Shown here one piece after another: positions 1 through 7,966 of a stretch of DNA of 19,092 nt. Location of the stretch: contig PJAB01000918.1 of the NCBI GenBank assembly GCA_002887195.1, positions 1 to 19,092 on the forward strand. The letters are read 5' to 3'. Source of the DNA: Chrysochromulina parva. Its lineage: Eukaryota > Haptophyta > Prymnesiales > Chrysochromulinaceae. The notes beneath the pieces were generated by a model, which was given only the letters and a program-made list of their open reading frames with translations, was not told where the DNA came from and searched no databases. Made by a program: the position numbers and the translations under genes. Each line of letters opens with the position of its first letter. Positions within the stretch are counted from its first letter, which is position 1.

Positions 1-219
1 GCTGATGATCGGAGAGCATCACTCTTCTTGCGTAGGGGAGCACTGTGCATACTCGCGTGTGTCGTACAGGGCATCTTGTGTGCATAATGTAGGTTTCCGT
101 ACTGCAGTGTGCGTCATACGGAGTGATTCTAAGATCAGGTCCGCCACCAAGCAGAAGTTTCATTTTTTGAAGCCGCGCCGCAGGCGAAGGGGAAATAATC
201 CATATTTGGGGTGTAGTTC
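1..219. other. Intergenic sequence at the window's left edge
   Basis: I see no supportable gene here. The open frame that crosses it on the plus strand runs on into the repeat array and has no recognisable domain. The stretch is less GC-rich than the coding regions of the window. Confidence 0.5.
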
Positions 220-525
220 GAGCAGTGACCTTTTTCTCACAGCTGCTTATAAACATCTCTGTCGAGCAGTGACGAACATTTCGAGCAGCTGTGAGAAAAG
301 GCCCATTTTTTTCCACAGCTGCTCAAAGTTGAAGAGCTGTGAGTTACATTTTCACAGCTCGTCGCAACAGTTTTAGCAGCTGTGAGATTTAAACTCGCAG
401 CTCGACAAGTTGTCGAGCTGTGAGTTTTTACAGTCACAGGTGCTACAAGTTGCGAGGAGCTGTGAGAATGAAACTCACAGCCGCTCGAACTTGAGGAGCT
501 GTGAGAAAAAAATTCACAGCTGCTC
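220..525. repeat. Array of about 15 alternating inverted-repeat arms
   Basis: Copies of GAGCTGTGAG (or GAGCAGCTGTGAG) alternate with their reverse complement CTCACAGCTGCTC. Plus-type arms start at 220, 264, 283, 334, 376, 415, 457 and 496. Complement-type arms start at 236, 314, 352, 394, 434, 474 and 514. From 314 onward they alternate strictly, about 20 bp apart, so each arm type recurs every 38-42 bp. Each arm can pair with the neighbour on either side, so the array could fold as a chain of hairpins or extrude cruciforms. Spacers are short and A/T-rich. The core octamer AGCTGTGA/TCACAGCT is exact in 8 of the 12 arms from 283 onward, and some arms contain the palindrome CAGCTG. The array stops 44 bp before the ATG of the MFS gene, so it is promoter or 5' leader. 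Its function is unknown. Confidence 0.85.
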
Positions 526-569
526 ACTTGGTGGAAAACACCGTTAACCCCCCCTGTGTTGACGGCAGG

Positions 570-2075
570 ATGAGCCCTAGAGAGCCCTCAGACGCCAGCA
601 CCACGGCGCGCAGCGACTCGACCCAGTGCGCTCAGCAGGAGCGGCGACGCTTGCCCGTAGGCACGATCGTGTGCGTCTGCTGCGTTTGCGCGGTCAGCGA
701 CCTCAATTTCTCGTTGCTCGTTTCATTCTTTCCTTTTGTGGCGGAGCGCCACGGCTGCTCATCGACGGTCACTGGGTTGATCGTTGGCATCCATCAGGTC
801 GTGGCGCTGTTGATCACGCCGTTCGCGCCGCGTGTGTGCCGGCGCGTTGGCGGAGCACTGGTGCTGACTGCCGGGATCGCACTGCAGGCGGCCCTGGCAG
901 TTTCGTTTGCCTTCACCGACCGTGCAACGACGACGATCACCTTTATACTCTGGAGCGCTGTGCTTCGCGCTGCGCAGGGTGGGGTGGCGGCGCTTACGGA
1001 GGTGGCTGGCGTGGGGCTTTTGATGCGCCAGGTGCCAGAAGACCGACTCGGTGACGCCATTGGATGGTGTGAGGCCGCGCGTGGTTTTGGTATCATGGTC
1101 GGCCCGTTGATCGGAGGGGGGCTCGACCAATCGATTGGCTACGAAATGCCCTTTTTCTGCTCCGGGGGAGTGCTTGCGCTGCTTGCATTCATCATGGCCA
1201 TGAATCCTCTCAGCATCGAGCTCGTGGTCTCTGAAGGCGACCCGGCGATGATGCGCCTGCTGCGCATGCCGATCATCCTCGCAACCCTTCTCATGTTCTA
1301 CATCGTCATGTTCGCAGCTGTATGGCTCGAACCAGTGATCGCCCCGTTCCTCGCTCAGGCACCTTACTCGCTCGACGAGGTGCAAATAGGCCTCGTGTAC
1401 TCCTCGTCAATCTTCACGTACTCGGCCTTCTCCGCATGCGCCGGGGCGATGGCAAGGCGCCTAGGCAACCTTACCGCGGTCGTGCTGCTGGGATGTATCC
1501 TCGTCGCCTTCTCCTTCTTCGCCTACGCGCCTCTCGCCGGGCCCTTTTCTCTGCTCTCGCCGATGTCTTTCCTAGCGCAGGAGAGTCGCACGGGCGCCGT
1601 CTCCCTCGCAATTGGCTCGGCCTTAGTGATGGGTTTCGGCTGGTCCCTCGCCTTTGCTCCCGCGAATGGATTGATGGTGCGCCAGGCGCAGCTTGGCGGC
1701 CTCTCTGTCGATCAAAGCTCCGACGCGATCGCGGCACTATCCATGGTGGCATTCACTGCGGGCGCCGCCTCCGGGCCGCTCGCAGCTGGCGGCATGGTAG
1801 AAGCGTGCGGAAATGGCGCGATTGGCTTTCAACGAGGGGTGGTTGTGTGCGGCTACATGGTCCTAGTGGTCGCTGTGCTCCTGCTGCTGACCAGTGTAAT
1901 CGTCGAGCAGCGCCGGCGCGGCCGCGCGCCTCGCCTCAGCGTTGTTGCTATCGGCGGCCAGCTCATAGACGCACTAGATGTACTGCTAGAGAACGCCACA
2001 GAATCGAATGTGACTCTTGCGCCCAGCCCGCCTATGCCTCGAGCACGACCTCGAGCTCGGGGGCGCTCATGGTGA
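570..2075 (+). CDS. Major facilitator superfamily transporter (SLC18/drug-antiporter-like)
   Basis: A single-exon 501-residue integral membrane protein with about 12 predicted helices. The first six are near residues 30-58, 66-86, 94-112, 119-138, 170-184 and 190-210. They are followed by a hydrophilic stretch, a second half starting near the LLMFYIVMFAAVWLEP helix, and a basic, proline-rich tail. The segment with APRVCRRVGG after helix 2 fits the MFS loop 2-3 motif. The glycine-rich AARGFGIMVGPLIGGGL in helix 5 resembles the antiporter motif of drug/H+ and vesicular amine (SLC18) carriers. The substrate cannot be inferred. I chose the ATG at 570: the frame extends upstream to a GTG at 501, but that lies inside the repeat array. 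It is convergent with ADAT3, and the array lies just upstream. Confidence 0.85.
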   Translation: MSPREPSDASTTARSDSTQCAQQERRRLPVGTIVCVCCVCAVSDLNFSLLVSFFPFVAERHGCSSTVTGLIVGIHQVVALLITPFAPRVCRRVGGALVLTAGIALQAALAVSFAFTDRATTTITFILWSAVLRAAQGGVAALTEVAGVGLLMRQVPEDRLGDAIGWCEAARGFGIMVGPLIGGGLDQSIGYEMPFFCSGGVLALLAFIMAMNPLSIELVVSEGDPAMMRLLRMPIILATLLMFYIVMFAAVWLEPVIAPFLAQAPYSLDEVQIGLVYSSSIFTYSAFSACAGAMARRLGNLTAVVLLGCILVAFSFFAYAPLAGPFSLLSPMSFLAQESRTGAVSLAIGSALVMGFGWSLAFAPANGLMVRQAQLGGLSVDQSSDAIAALSMVAFTAGAASGPLAAGGMVEACGNGAIGFQRGVVVCGYMVLVVAVLLLLTSVIVEQRRRGRAPRLSVVAIGGQLIDALDVLLENATESNVTLAPSPPMPRARPRARGRSW

Positions 2076-2348
2076 GGCCAGGCGAATACAAAAGCCAAGA
2101 TATCATTTAGGCACTTAGTCAATGTTGTGATGTCGCACACGTGTGTCAGAATTCCGGGGTACGGTCGTTCGCGTAACGTGTCGTGTGATCTTGTGCGATA
2201 TCATCCCCGACGCGATAACCGATATGCGCGCCCGGCCGCCGCGCGAGCGACAGCGAGCCCCGCCTCCTCAATGGATACGCGTACGGTGGACCCACATCCA
2301 TGGTACAGCAACTCTTGGTCAGTGGGCAACTTGGCGTGACACCGCGTG
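2076..2348. other. Intergenic spacer between convergent genes
   Basis: This holds the 3' flanks of the MFS gene (plus) and ADAT3 (minus). No gene, clear poly(A) signal or repeat was recognised. Confidence 0.5.
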
Positions 2349-3482
2349 TCAGCCTCCAACTTCTGCGGTAACGCCACCCAGCCCCGCCGCCTCGGCTTCG
2401 TGCTGGAGCATCCCGCGCACTACTTGGAAATGGTGATTGAGGGATCGGTAAGCGTGCAGCCGGTAAAGCGAGCCGAGGGCACCACCGCCAGCGACCGGCA
2501 GCGCGTACACGACGCGCCGCACGCGCGAGTGCACCATCGCCATGGCGCACATTGCACATGGTTCTGCCGTCACGTACACGTCACACTCATTGCACAAGTG
2601 ATCGATCTTGGCAGCGGCGGCAGTGGCGGCGGCGGCCGGATCGGGCTCGTGCAGCTGCTGAGAGCGCTTTGACTCCTTATGCCGACGCTCGATGCGCGCG
2701 ACCACCTCGATGCAGCGCAGCACTGCATGGCCGAGCGGGTGAACGGACTCGATGCTGTGAACGGACACGCCCGGTGGCGTTGAACTACACGGGATCGAGT
2801 CCACCGACGCTGCCGCCACCGCCACGCCGTGCGAAAGAGTTTTGGCGGCGATCTCTAGGAGCGGGGGCGGGGCCAGTGTCGTGTCTACGCACTCGGCGAC
2901 CACACGCCCCGAGCGCACAAACACCGCAGCAACGCCTCTTCCGCCTGCCGCCGCTGCGCACTTGGCCAGTTGGATCGCGCGGCGCATGTGCTCGCGCATG
3001 CCCTCGAGCTCGTGGGCGTCGGGCGGCTTATCGATCCAAACGCCCAGGCTGTGCGCAGCCGCGCCTTCGTGGAAATGCAGCGGCCAAACGCGCGTCCACG
3101 CCTCGAATTGCCAACGCACTTGCGGTGCGTGCCGTGGCACCTGGACAGCCAGCGGTTGCGCTCCACAATCGGCGAGCTGCTGACGTGCAATGGCAGGCAG
3201 CTGATCGAAGGCAGCAGGCTCGCCCAGACACAAGAGGATCGCCAAGCGGCCGGCGGCGCCCTCGGGAGGCAGTGGCGAGGCGAGGCTGCGGTGCACCCGG
3301 CGGAGGTGGCTCAGCTCGGGCTGGCGCTGCTCGTCGAGCGCCTTGACTAGAGCGCTGATTATCTGCGGTGCGACCCATGCGATGAGCGCCGGCACCAACT
3401 CGAGCTCTCGCGTCGCTTCCAACGGAGGCACGAAGGTGCCGTCGGCCGGGTCCGCTGAGAGGCTGTTGAGCTTGGCAGCCAT
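2349..3482 (-). CDS. ADAT3: tRNA adenosine-34 deaminase regulatory subunit ADAT3/Tad3
   Basis: 377 residues from the ATG at 3482. The N-terminal part (about 1-210) resembles the ADAT3-specific domain. The C-terminal part is a cytidine-deaminase fold. Its zinc site has H252 in the segment GHAVLRCIEVVAR and C309/C312 in TAEPCAMCAMAMVHSRVRRV. The position that is the catalytic glutamate (HAE) in ADAT2/TadA is valine here (HAV), the hallmark of the non-catalytic ADAT3 subunit. The family works with ADAT2 to convert A34 to inosine in tRNA anticodons; ADAT2 is not in this window. A low-complexity alanine run (about 283-291) sits between the histidine and the cysteines. The frame stays open upstream to about 3590, but the sequence before MAAKLNSL does not look like the family, so 3482 is preferred. 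Head to head with the GNAT gene. Confidence 0.88.
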   Translation of the reverse strand: MAAKLNSLSADPADGTFVPPLEATRELELVPALIAWVAPQIISALVKALDEQRQPELSHLRRVHRSLASPLPPEGAAGRLAILLCLGEPAAFDQLPAIARQQLADCGAQPLAVQVPRHAPQVRWQFEAWTRVWPLHFHEGAAAHSLGVWIDKPPDAHELEGMREHMRRAIQLAKCAAAAGGRGVAAVFVRSGRVVAECVDTTLAPPPLLEIAAKTLSHGVAVAAASVDSIPCSSTPPGVSVHSIESVHPLGHAVLRCIEVVARIERRHKESKRSQQLHEPDPAAAATAAAAKIDHLCNECDVYVTAEPCAMCAMAMVHSRVRRVVYALPVAGGGALGSLYRLHAYRSLNHHFQVVRGMLQHEAEAAGLGGVTAEVGG

Positions 3483-3869
3483 TCGCGCCACGCACAGTGT
3501 GAATAGTCTGTGAATACTCGGCGGGTCGTGCACATTTGAAGCAACAAGCATGAGATGAGGAACAACACGCAACGTCATCACAAACATCACCTCCGTCGTC
3601 CAAGGAAGGGGTCATCACCTTTTTGCCCTGTGCGGCTTTGCAGTGCTTGCCGACAAGTTGAAAGCTTGAAACGAACCGCGCCTCTTCGAGGCGTGCTGCC
3701 GCTCTAGAGGCGCGGTTGCAGCTGAGGAGGTTAATGTTTCGTCAGGGTCAACATCACCGAATCCAGGTTCGTCAATCTCGCGATCGGCTTCGAGTTTTCC
3801 AAAGGGAGGTTGTGGCCTGGTCGGCGCTTTCGGCTTTGGGCGAAGCCCGGCAGTGGGGTGCTCTTGAAG
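3483..3869. promoter_or_regulatory. Shared upstream region of ADAT3 and the GNAT gene
   Basis: This 387 bp stretch separates two head-to-head start codons, so it should hold both promoters. It contains CATCACAAACATCACC (about 3577-3592) and CACCTTTTTG (3616-3625), resembling elements in two other head-to-head spacers of the window. No TATA box was seen. Open frames crossing it on both strands have no recognisable domain. Confidence 0.5.
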
Positions 3870-4433
3870 ATGCCGTCCTTTTACGTCGGCTTCCTGGCTT
3901 TGAGCTTCCTGACGAGCGTGACCCCAATGAAAGGTGGCTTGCGCATCCGCGAGACGGAGTGGCAAAGAGGAGGTCCGCCGGGTGGCGGATCACGCAGTGT
4001 GATGCTGAACGCCGATGTGTGCATGGCTGAGGGGTGCAGTTATGTGGGAGAGTGTGGGGTTGAGGTCCTGCCCATTGGATTTGATGGCCTCATCGGCGGG
4101 GATGACGTCCGGCAACGAGCCATACTGTCGGGCAGCCTCTTCGTCCATCACAATTACCGCCGACAGGGCGTGGCGCAGCGTCTTCTGCAGGAGGCTGAGA
4201 ACAGAGTGCGCCTTTGGGGCTTGCCAGAGCTCCTCCTGATGGTGAAGAAGAAGAATACCGCCGCTCGTAAATTGTACGAGAAAATGGGCTACAGATGCGT
4301 TCCGCACACCAAGCACCATGGCGATCAGCTTTGTATGCGACGCAATCTCTTCGTCCCAGATCTGCACACTCTGATATCTGTGCTGCCGAAGCACACCGTC
4401 GTCGATTCCGCTGTCTCAAAGACTAGCAGCTGA
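3870..4433 (+). CDS. GNAT-family N-acetyltransferase with N-terminal signal-like segment
   Basis: 187 residues from the ATG at 3870. Residues 92-107 hold GNAT motif A (HHNYRRQGVAQRLLQE), whose RRQGVA turn (97-102) binds the acetyl-CoA pyrophosphate. Residues 125-141 hold motif B (KKKNTAARKLYEKMGY). These motifs fix the family but not the substrate, which could be an amine, a protein N-terminus or a lysine. The first 20 residues are hydrophobic (FYVGFLALSFLTSV), as in a signal peptide. In an alga with a complex plastid this could begin a bipartite plastid signal, but that is inference. The C-terminal 35 residues after CMRRNL are not GNAT-like. Head to head with ADAT3. Confidence 0.78.
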   Translation: MPSFYVGFLALSFLTSVTPMKGGLRIRETEWQRGGPPGGGSRSVMLNADVCMAEGCSYVGECGVEVLPIGFDGLIGGDDVRQRAILSGSLFVHHNYRRQGVAQRLLQEAENRVRLWGLPELLLMVKKKNTAARKLYEKMGYRCVPHTKHHGDQLCMRRNLFVPDLHTLISVLPKHTVVDSAVSKTSS

Positions 4434-4533
4434 TGAGAAACGCGATAGACGAAATGAGCCCGTCAAGCGTGCGGCGACGTCTTGTATTGCATGCTCTGGC
4501 AGTACCCTTCATATTCTCTGACATTGATGCAGT

Positions 4534-4619
4534 CGTATGCCATCTCTGAGACGGTACGTGCCATTTCATATCACCTGACTTTGATGAAATTGTAAGACGT
4601 ATGCCATCTCTGAGACGGT
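4534..4619. repeat. 22 bp direct repeat, two copies
   Basis: The 22 bp from 4534 to 4555 (CGTATGCCATCTCTGAGACG plus GT) recur exactly at 4598-4619, 64 bp apart. The sequence before each copy is also similar (CTGACATTGATG versus CTGACTTTGATG). The pair lies just upstream of the CCAAT/TATA cluster, as paired transcription-factor sites might. Confidence 0.85.
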
Positions 4620-4641
4620 CATTGCCGTAGGTGGTACCGTA

Positions 4642-4666
4642 CCAATGCCAATGGAATGTATATAAG
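4642..4666 (+). promoter_or_regulatory. CCAAT/TATA core-promoter-like cluster
   Basis: Two overlapping CCAAT boxes (CCAATGCCAATGG, 4642-4654) are followed by TATATAAG (4659-4666). A start site about 30 bp further would fall near 4690. The first downstream ATG (4729) opens only a 12-codon frame, so the transcript, if any, is not an obvious mRNA. Assignment rests on motif match and position only. Confidence 0.45.
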
Positions 4667-5418
4667 CATCGGTACTCCAATGTTGTGTTAATGTTGTGGT
4701 ATTACTAAACCCGCCCTCAGACGCAAGCATGGACGCGGAGGCTCCCGAGAAGACGCTTAAGCCTTAAGCTTAACGGCTTGGTAAGCGAGACCCGCAGCGT
4801 TACCGATAACCGTAACCGATGCGACGCAAGATACTTTGAATCCCCAATCCAGATGTCGCAGAGAGCAATTGGCTTAACAATTGGCAGAGAGGGAGATGTG
4901 AGAGACGGGATCGGATCACAGCTTCACAGGCGAGCACGCAGGTCGCTGGTCGGGTGCGTGTACAGTGCCGCGTATACCGCTTACCGACCTCCCAACGCCC
5001 GCGCTCCGGCCGGTGGGCCGACGTCGTCGTTTCGCCGATACCCCAGCGACTGGAATAAGACTGGAACCGGCGGCGGGAGGGAGAGGATTTTCGCGTCCGT
5101 ACTCTCGTCTGAATACAGCGATAAAAGTATCTTAAAACTACCGACCCGACCCCGGCTCGCCCTCGCGCTCCCCGTGTAATTCGTAGGTGCAAGAAAATGC
5201 GGGTTATTCGTTCCGTCGCCGCGCAAATGCGAAATGCGCCGCGGCCCGCGCCGCGCGCGCGGGGATCTCGAAGCGCGATCTCTCCCCCGGAGAGAGGCCG
5301 CGGGCGCGCGCGTGTGTACAGTGTGCATGTGTATGTGAATATCAAAACATCATGTATTTCGCACTAAAAACATGCCTACAGTCTACACAGCGTCCTCGAC
5401 GCGGGCGGCTGGCGCGGG

Positions 5419-6093
5419 TCATTCCTCGTCCTCGTTCGCGAACGTCTGGAACTCGCCGTCCTTCGACCAGCGGCAGCGCAGCCGGAGTTTGAAGAGGGCC
5501 ATCTTGATCCCTAGAAGCTGCAGCAGCTTCGCCTGGTCGGAGTTGAGCGGCTCGCCCGCGCGGCACACGGTGTACGGCGCGAGCATGATGACTGTGCCCT
5601 GGTCGAGCTTGGTCGGCAGCCCGAGCTTGCGCAGGTAAGGCTCCATGTTGTGTGGAAACTGGGTTATCGGACCGGCCTCGAGCTCAACGTCATCGGTCGC
5701 GTCGCGGCCCGCGCGCGCAAATTCATTTGTCTGTGTCTCCTTGAGCACACGTTCCACCGTCTCGTGCGGCTCGTTCGTAAAGATCAGGCCAGCCTCGCCG
5801 CCCGCGAGCGAGGCGGCGACCTCCGAAAGGCCGTCCTTGAACTCCGATTCTGGGGTGCGGCCGAGCGCCGCCGTGAGCAGCTTCGTGCGCCCGAAGAAGA
5901 GCCGTGAGCCGCGCAGCTGCACGCGTACCTCCTTGAGCGCTGTGTTGCGCATGTTCGCGGCGTCAAAGGCGTAGCACGCGTTGAAGGTGTCGCAGCAGAC
6001 GCGCACCTCCTCGAGCAGCGTCTCCTTGCGCGCGTGCCCCTTCCCTTTGGTTCTCGTGAGTGAGATCTTCTGCGCGCGCTTCGACTTTGGCAT
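5419..6093 (-). CDS. MRTO4: Ribosome assembly factor MRT4 (mRNA turnover protein 4 homologue)
   Basis: A single-exon 224-residue protein. It opens with MPKSKRAQKISLTRTKGKG, the typical basic MRT4 N-terminus. It has an L10/P0-type domain with the NMRNTALKEVR segment and the SRLFFGRTKLLTAALGRT segment. The family's C-terminal half follows, with GPITQFPHNMEPYLRKLGLP and an acidic end. In yeast and animals MRT4 occupies the P0 site on pre-60S particles in the nucleolus and is later exchanged for P0. Length is close to the family norm (about 220-240). No intron is needed. It is followed on the same strand by nothing for about 1 kb and convergent with the GNAT gene. Confidence 0.93.
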   Translation of the reverse strand: MPKSKRAQKISLTRTKGKGHARKETLLEEVRVCCDTFNACYAFDAANMRNTALKEVRVQLRGSRLFFGRTKLLTAALGRTPESEFKDGLSEVAASLAGGEAGLIFTNEPHETVERVLKETQTNEFARAGRDATDDVELEAGPITQFPHNMEPYLRKLGLPTKLDQGTVIMLAPYTVCRAGEPLNSDQAKLLQLLGIKMALFKLRLRCRWSKDGEFQTFANEDEE

Positions 6094-6406
6094 GGACTGC
6101 TGCTAGCTGGTGTGTTGTATGCGTCGCGGCGACGTCGCGAGCACCGAAACTCGCCGCCAAAAAGGTCAGTCAGCTCAGATGGAGAAATAATAATGAACCA
6201 GCACACTACCAGCACGTGGATCCGGTGTTCGCGTTTATGTTTCTTCCGCGAACGCGCACCGAACGGCGCACTCTCTATCCCCGGGTCGATACCGGTACAA
6301 TGTTCAAGACCGCACACCACGCGACGAAGTACACGCAAATGGGTAGTACACACAGTTAAGTACAATAGTAAGCGGCGCCCGGAAAAGGCAGCTCACGAAA
6401 TGGTGC
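6094..6406. other. Spacer between two same-strand genes
   Basis: About 310 bp containing the MRT4 5' flank and the 3' flank of the oxidase gene, both on the minus strand. No TATA box, repeat or additional gene was recognised. Confidence 0.45.
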
Positions 6407-7762
6407 TCACGGAGCAAACACCACCTCGTCTACAAACGTGCCGTGCCCTCGGAACTTGCCCCTCGGGTCGACTCGCATTGCGAGCTCACGGTAGCGGGGG
6501 AGCGCTGGGTAGAGAGCCCGCACACGCGCCGGCGCCATCGTGAAGAGCTTGCCCCAGTGAGGGCGCGCGTCCAGGGGCGCGAGCGCCGCCTCGAGCACGG
6601 GCAGAAACGCGGTCACGCCGGCGACGTCATGCCGCCACGTGAAGTGCAGGCCGACGGAGGCGCTCGCGCCGAATGGGCTCATCCACAAAGTGTCGGCGGC
6701 AACGGAGCGGACCTCGGAGACGAGAAGCAGCCGACCGAGCTGCCCTCGAGATTGAACCTCGAGCGCGCGCAACGCCCGGAGTGCCGCCACCGCGTGCGCC
6801 CGCGCCACAAAGTACTCCGACTGGAGCTCATCGCCCTGGGCCGAGGAGTCGCGCTCCGCTCGAAAGTGAGGTAGCCTCTCGTGCCAGGGCCCGGCCGGAG
6901 CCCCCTGTGACGTGCAGCAGCTTGCGTCGACGCCGGAGAGCGGATGCGTGGGCCCATCGGCGAGGCGCGCGCCAAAGAGGCTCTGGGGTGCCGGCTCGAG
7001 TTCGCCGCCCGCCGGCACACGCTGCTTGCGCCAGAGCTGCTCGACGCCGCCCACCTCGTCCCACCGGCTGAACAGGCTTACGCTGTACGCACTTCCCATA
7101 AGCTCGTCGAAGCGCGCGTCGACGACCTCCCATGGCAGGCCGAGGTAGATGTCCTGGCGCACCTCGTACGGCCGCGGCTCCACCTCGAGCGTCAGCTCCA
7201 CCACCACGCCCAAGCAACCTAAGAGCAGCAGCTGAAACTCGTCGTGGCTGCGGCCGCACGATCGACGCTGCCCGTCGCCGTCGAGGTAGTGCGCCTCGAG
7301 CACGTGCGTGCTGAGGCAGCCGTTGCCGTCGCCCGAGCCATGCGTCGCCGTCGCCACGGCGCCCATGACCGAGATGTGCGGCAGCGACGCCATCGAGGGC
7401 AGCGCGACGCCCTCCGCGTGCAGCTGGGAGCACAGCTCGGCGTATGTTATGTTGGCAGAGCAGCGCGCCGTCGCGGTACCCGTGCGCTCATCGCGTAGCA
7501 CGTGCACGGCATTGGGCATGCCGCGAAGACTCAGCAGCACGCCGTCCGTGTCGGCCACGCGCGAAAATGAGTGCGCGGTGCCGACCACGCGGAGGCGGTG
7601 TCTCGCGCGCTTGATGATCGCCGCGGCCTCGTCGAGCGTCTTTGGCGTCGCCAGCTCGCAGCACGCGAAGGCAACGCACGCGCTCCAGTTGAAAAGCAAG
7701 GCATTCGATCCACATGCGTCGGCGGTGCGAGTGGAGGCGGCAGCGAGGAAAGAGGCCGCCAT
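6407..7762 (-). CDS. FAD-dependent alditol (xylitol/sorbitol) oxidase-like enzyme
   Basis: 451 residues from the ATG at 7762, single exon. It is an FAD_binding_4 domain followed by an ALO-type substrate domain. H64 in GTAHSFSR matches the histidine that carries FAD covalently in this family. Residues known to line the active site of Streptomyces alditol oxidase AldO appear conserved: S143 (ATHGSG), Q314 (LQSEY), E350 and R352 (SEVRS), T375 (HFTW) and K405 (HWGK). The segments SMASLPHISV, GPWHERLPHFRAE and RPHWGKLFT are more like AldO than like gulonolactone or arabinonolactone oxidases. Expected reaction: oxidation of a polyol C1 by O2, giving aldose and H2O2. The first 25 residues (MAASFLAAAS...) precede the domain and could be a targeting peptide. 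The start region is duplicated upstream. Confidence 0.85.
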   Translation of the reverse strand: MAASFLAAASTRTADACGSNALLFNWSACVAFACCELATPKTLDEAAAIIKRARHRLRVVGTAHSFSRVADTDGVLLSLRGMPNAVHVLRDERTGTATARCSANITYAELCSQLHAEGVALPSMASLPHISVMGAVATATHGSGDGNGCLSTHVLEAHYLDGDGQRRSCGRSHDEFQLLLLGCLGVVVELTLEVEPRPYEVRQDIYLGLPWEVVDARFDELMGSAYSVSLFSRWDEVGGVEQLWRKQRVPAGGELEPAPQSLFGARLADGPTHPLSGVDASCCTSQGAPAGPWHERLPHFRAERDSSAQGDELQSEYFVARAHAVAALRALRALEVQSRGQLGRLLLVSEVRSVAADTLWMSPFGASASVGLHFTWRHDVAGVTAFLPVLEAALAPLDARPHWGKLFTMAPARVRALYPALPRYRELAMRVDPRGKFRGHGTFVDEVVFAP

Positions 7763-7827
7763 TTTTGCCTTGAAAGGGTTTTTCAAAACGCAGCGAGGAA
7801 AGAGGCCGCCATTTTTTGCCTCGAAAT
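7740..7827. repeat. 50 bp-period duplication of the oxidase start region
   Basis: The bases from 7741 (CAGCGAGGAAAGAGGCCGCC, then ATTTTT) recur at 7791, and similarity extends through GCCT(T/C)GAAA with one base inserted. On the minus strand each copy carries an ATGGCGGCC start context. The downstream copy (ATG at 7762) opens the oxidase gene. The upstream copy (ATG at 7812) opens a 9-codon frame, MAASFLAAF, ending at 7783. Confidence 0.85.
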
Positions 7828-7966
7828 GTGCACACACCTTTCACAAACACCACACATGCGACAGCACACACAGTTCAAACGAAAGATCACACGCTTCTTG
7901 GTCTCTTCTTTCCGATCCGCGGCGAATTGACTTGAATCAGTCCGGACGGCCGAGCTCTTCCCGTCC
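7763..7966. promoter_or_regulatory. Shared upstream region of the oxidase and RING-ligase genes
   Basis: About 204 bp between head-to-head start codons. Apart from the duplicated start region it has a CA-rich stretch (7831-7856: CACACACCTTTCACAAACAC and on) resembling elements in two other head-to-head spacers. No TATA box was seen. Confidence 0.5.

Larger units (their letters stand above)
4434..5418. other. Gene-poor 1 kb spacer
   Basis: No protein gene could be supported here. The left half (about 4480-4700) is noticeably poorer in G+C than the surroundings. It carries a 22 bp direct repeat and a CCAAT/TATA cluster, listed separately. The right half (about 4970-5330) is very GC-rich with CG-alternating tracts. 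Open frames on both strands (about 4778-5179 and 4800-5345) are arginine-rich without a domain. The right end holds the 3' flank of the minus-strand MRT4 gene. Confidence 0.5.

Noticed and set aside
237..527. Minus-strand open frame with Ser/Cys/His repeats
   Set aside because: It is a translation of the inverted-repeat array itself (SSCEF, HSHSSS repeats). No domain or gene context supports it.
759..1385. Long antisense open frame inside the MFS gene
   Set aside because: It overlaps a well-supported membrane protein, is His/Arg-rich without a domain, and is expected from the codon bias of the gene on the other strand.
4729..4767. 12-codon frame starting MDAEAPEK downstream of the TATA box
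   Set aside because: Too short to support as a gene, with no donor site before the stop. Kept only as context for the promoter-like finding.
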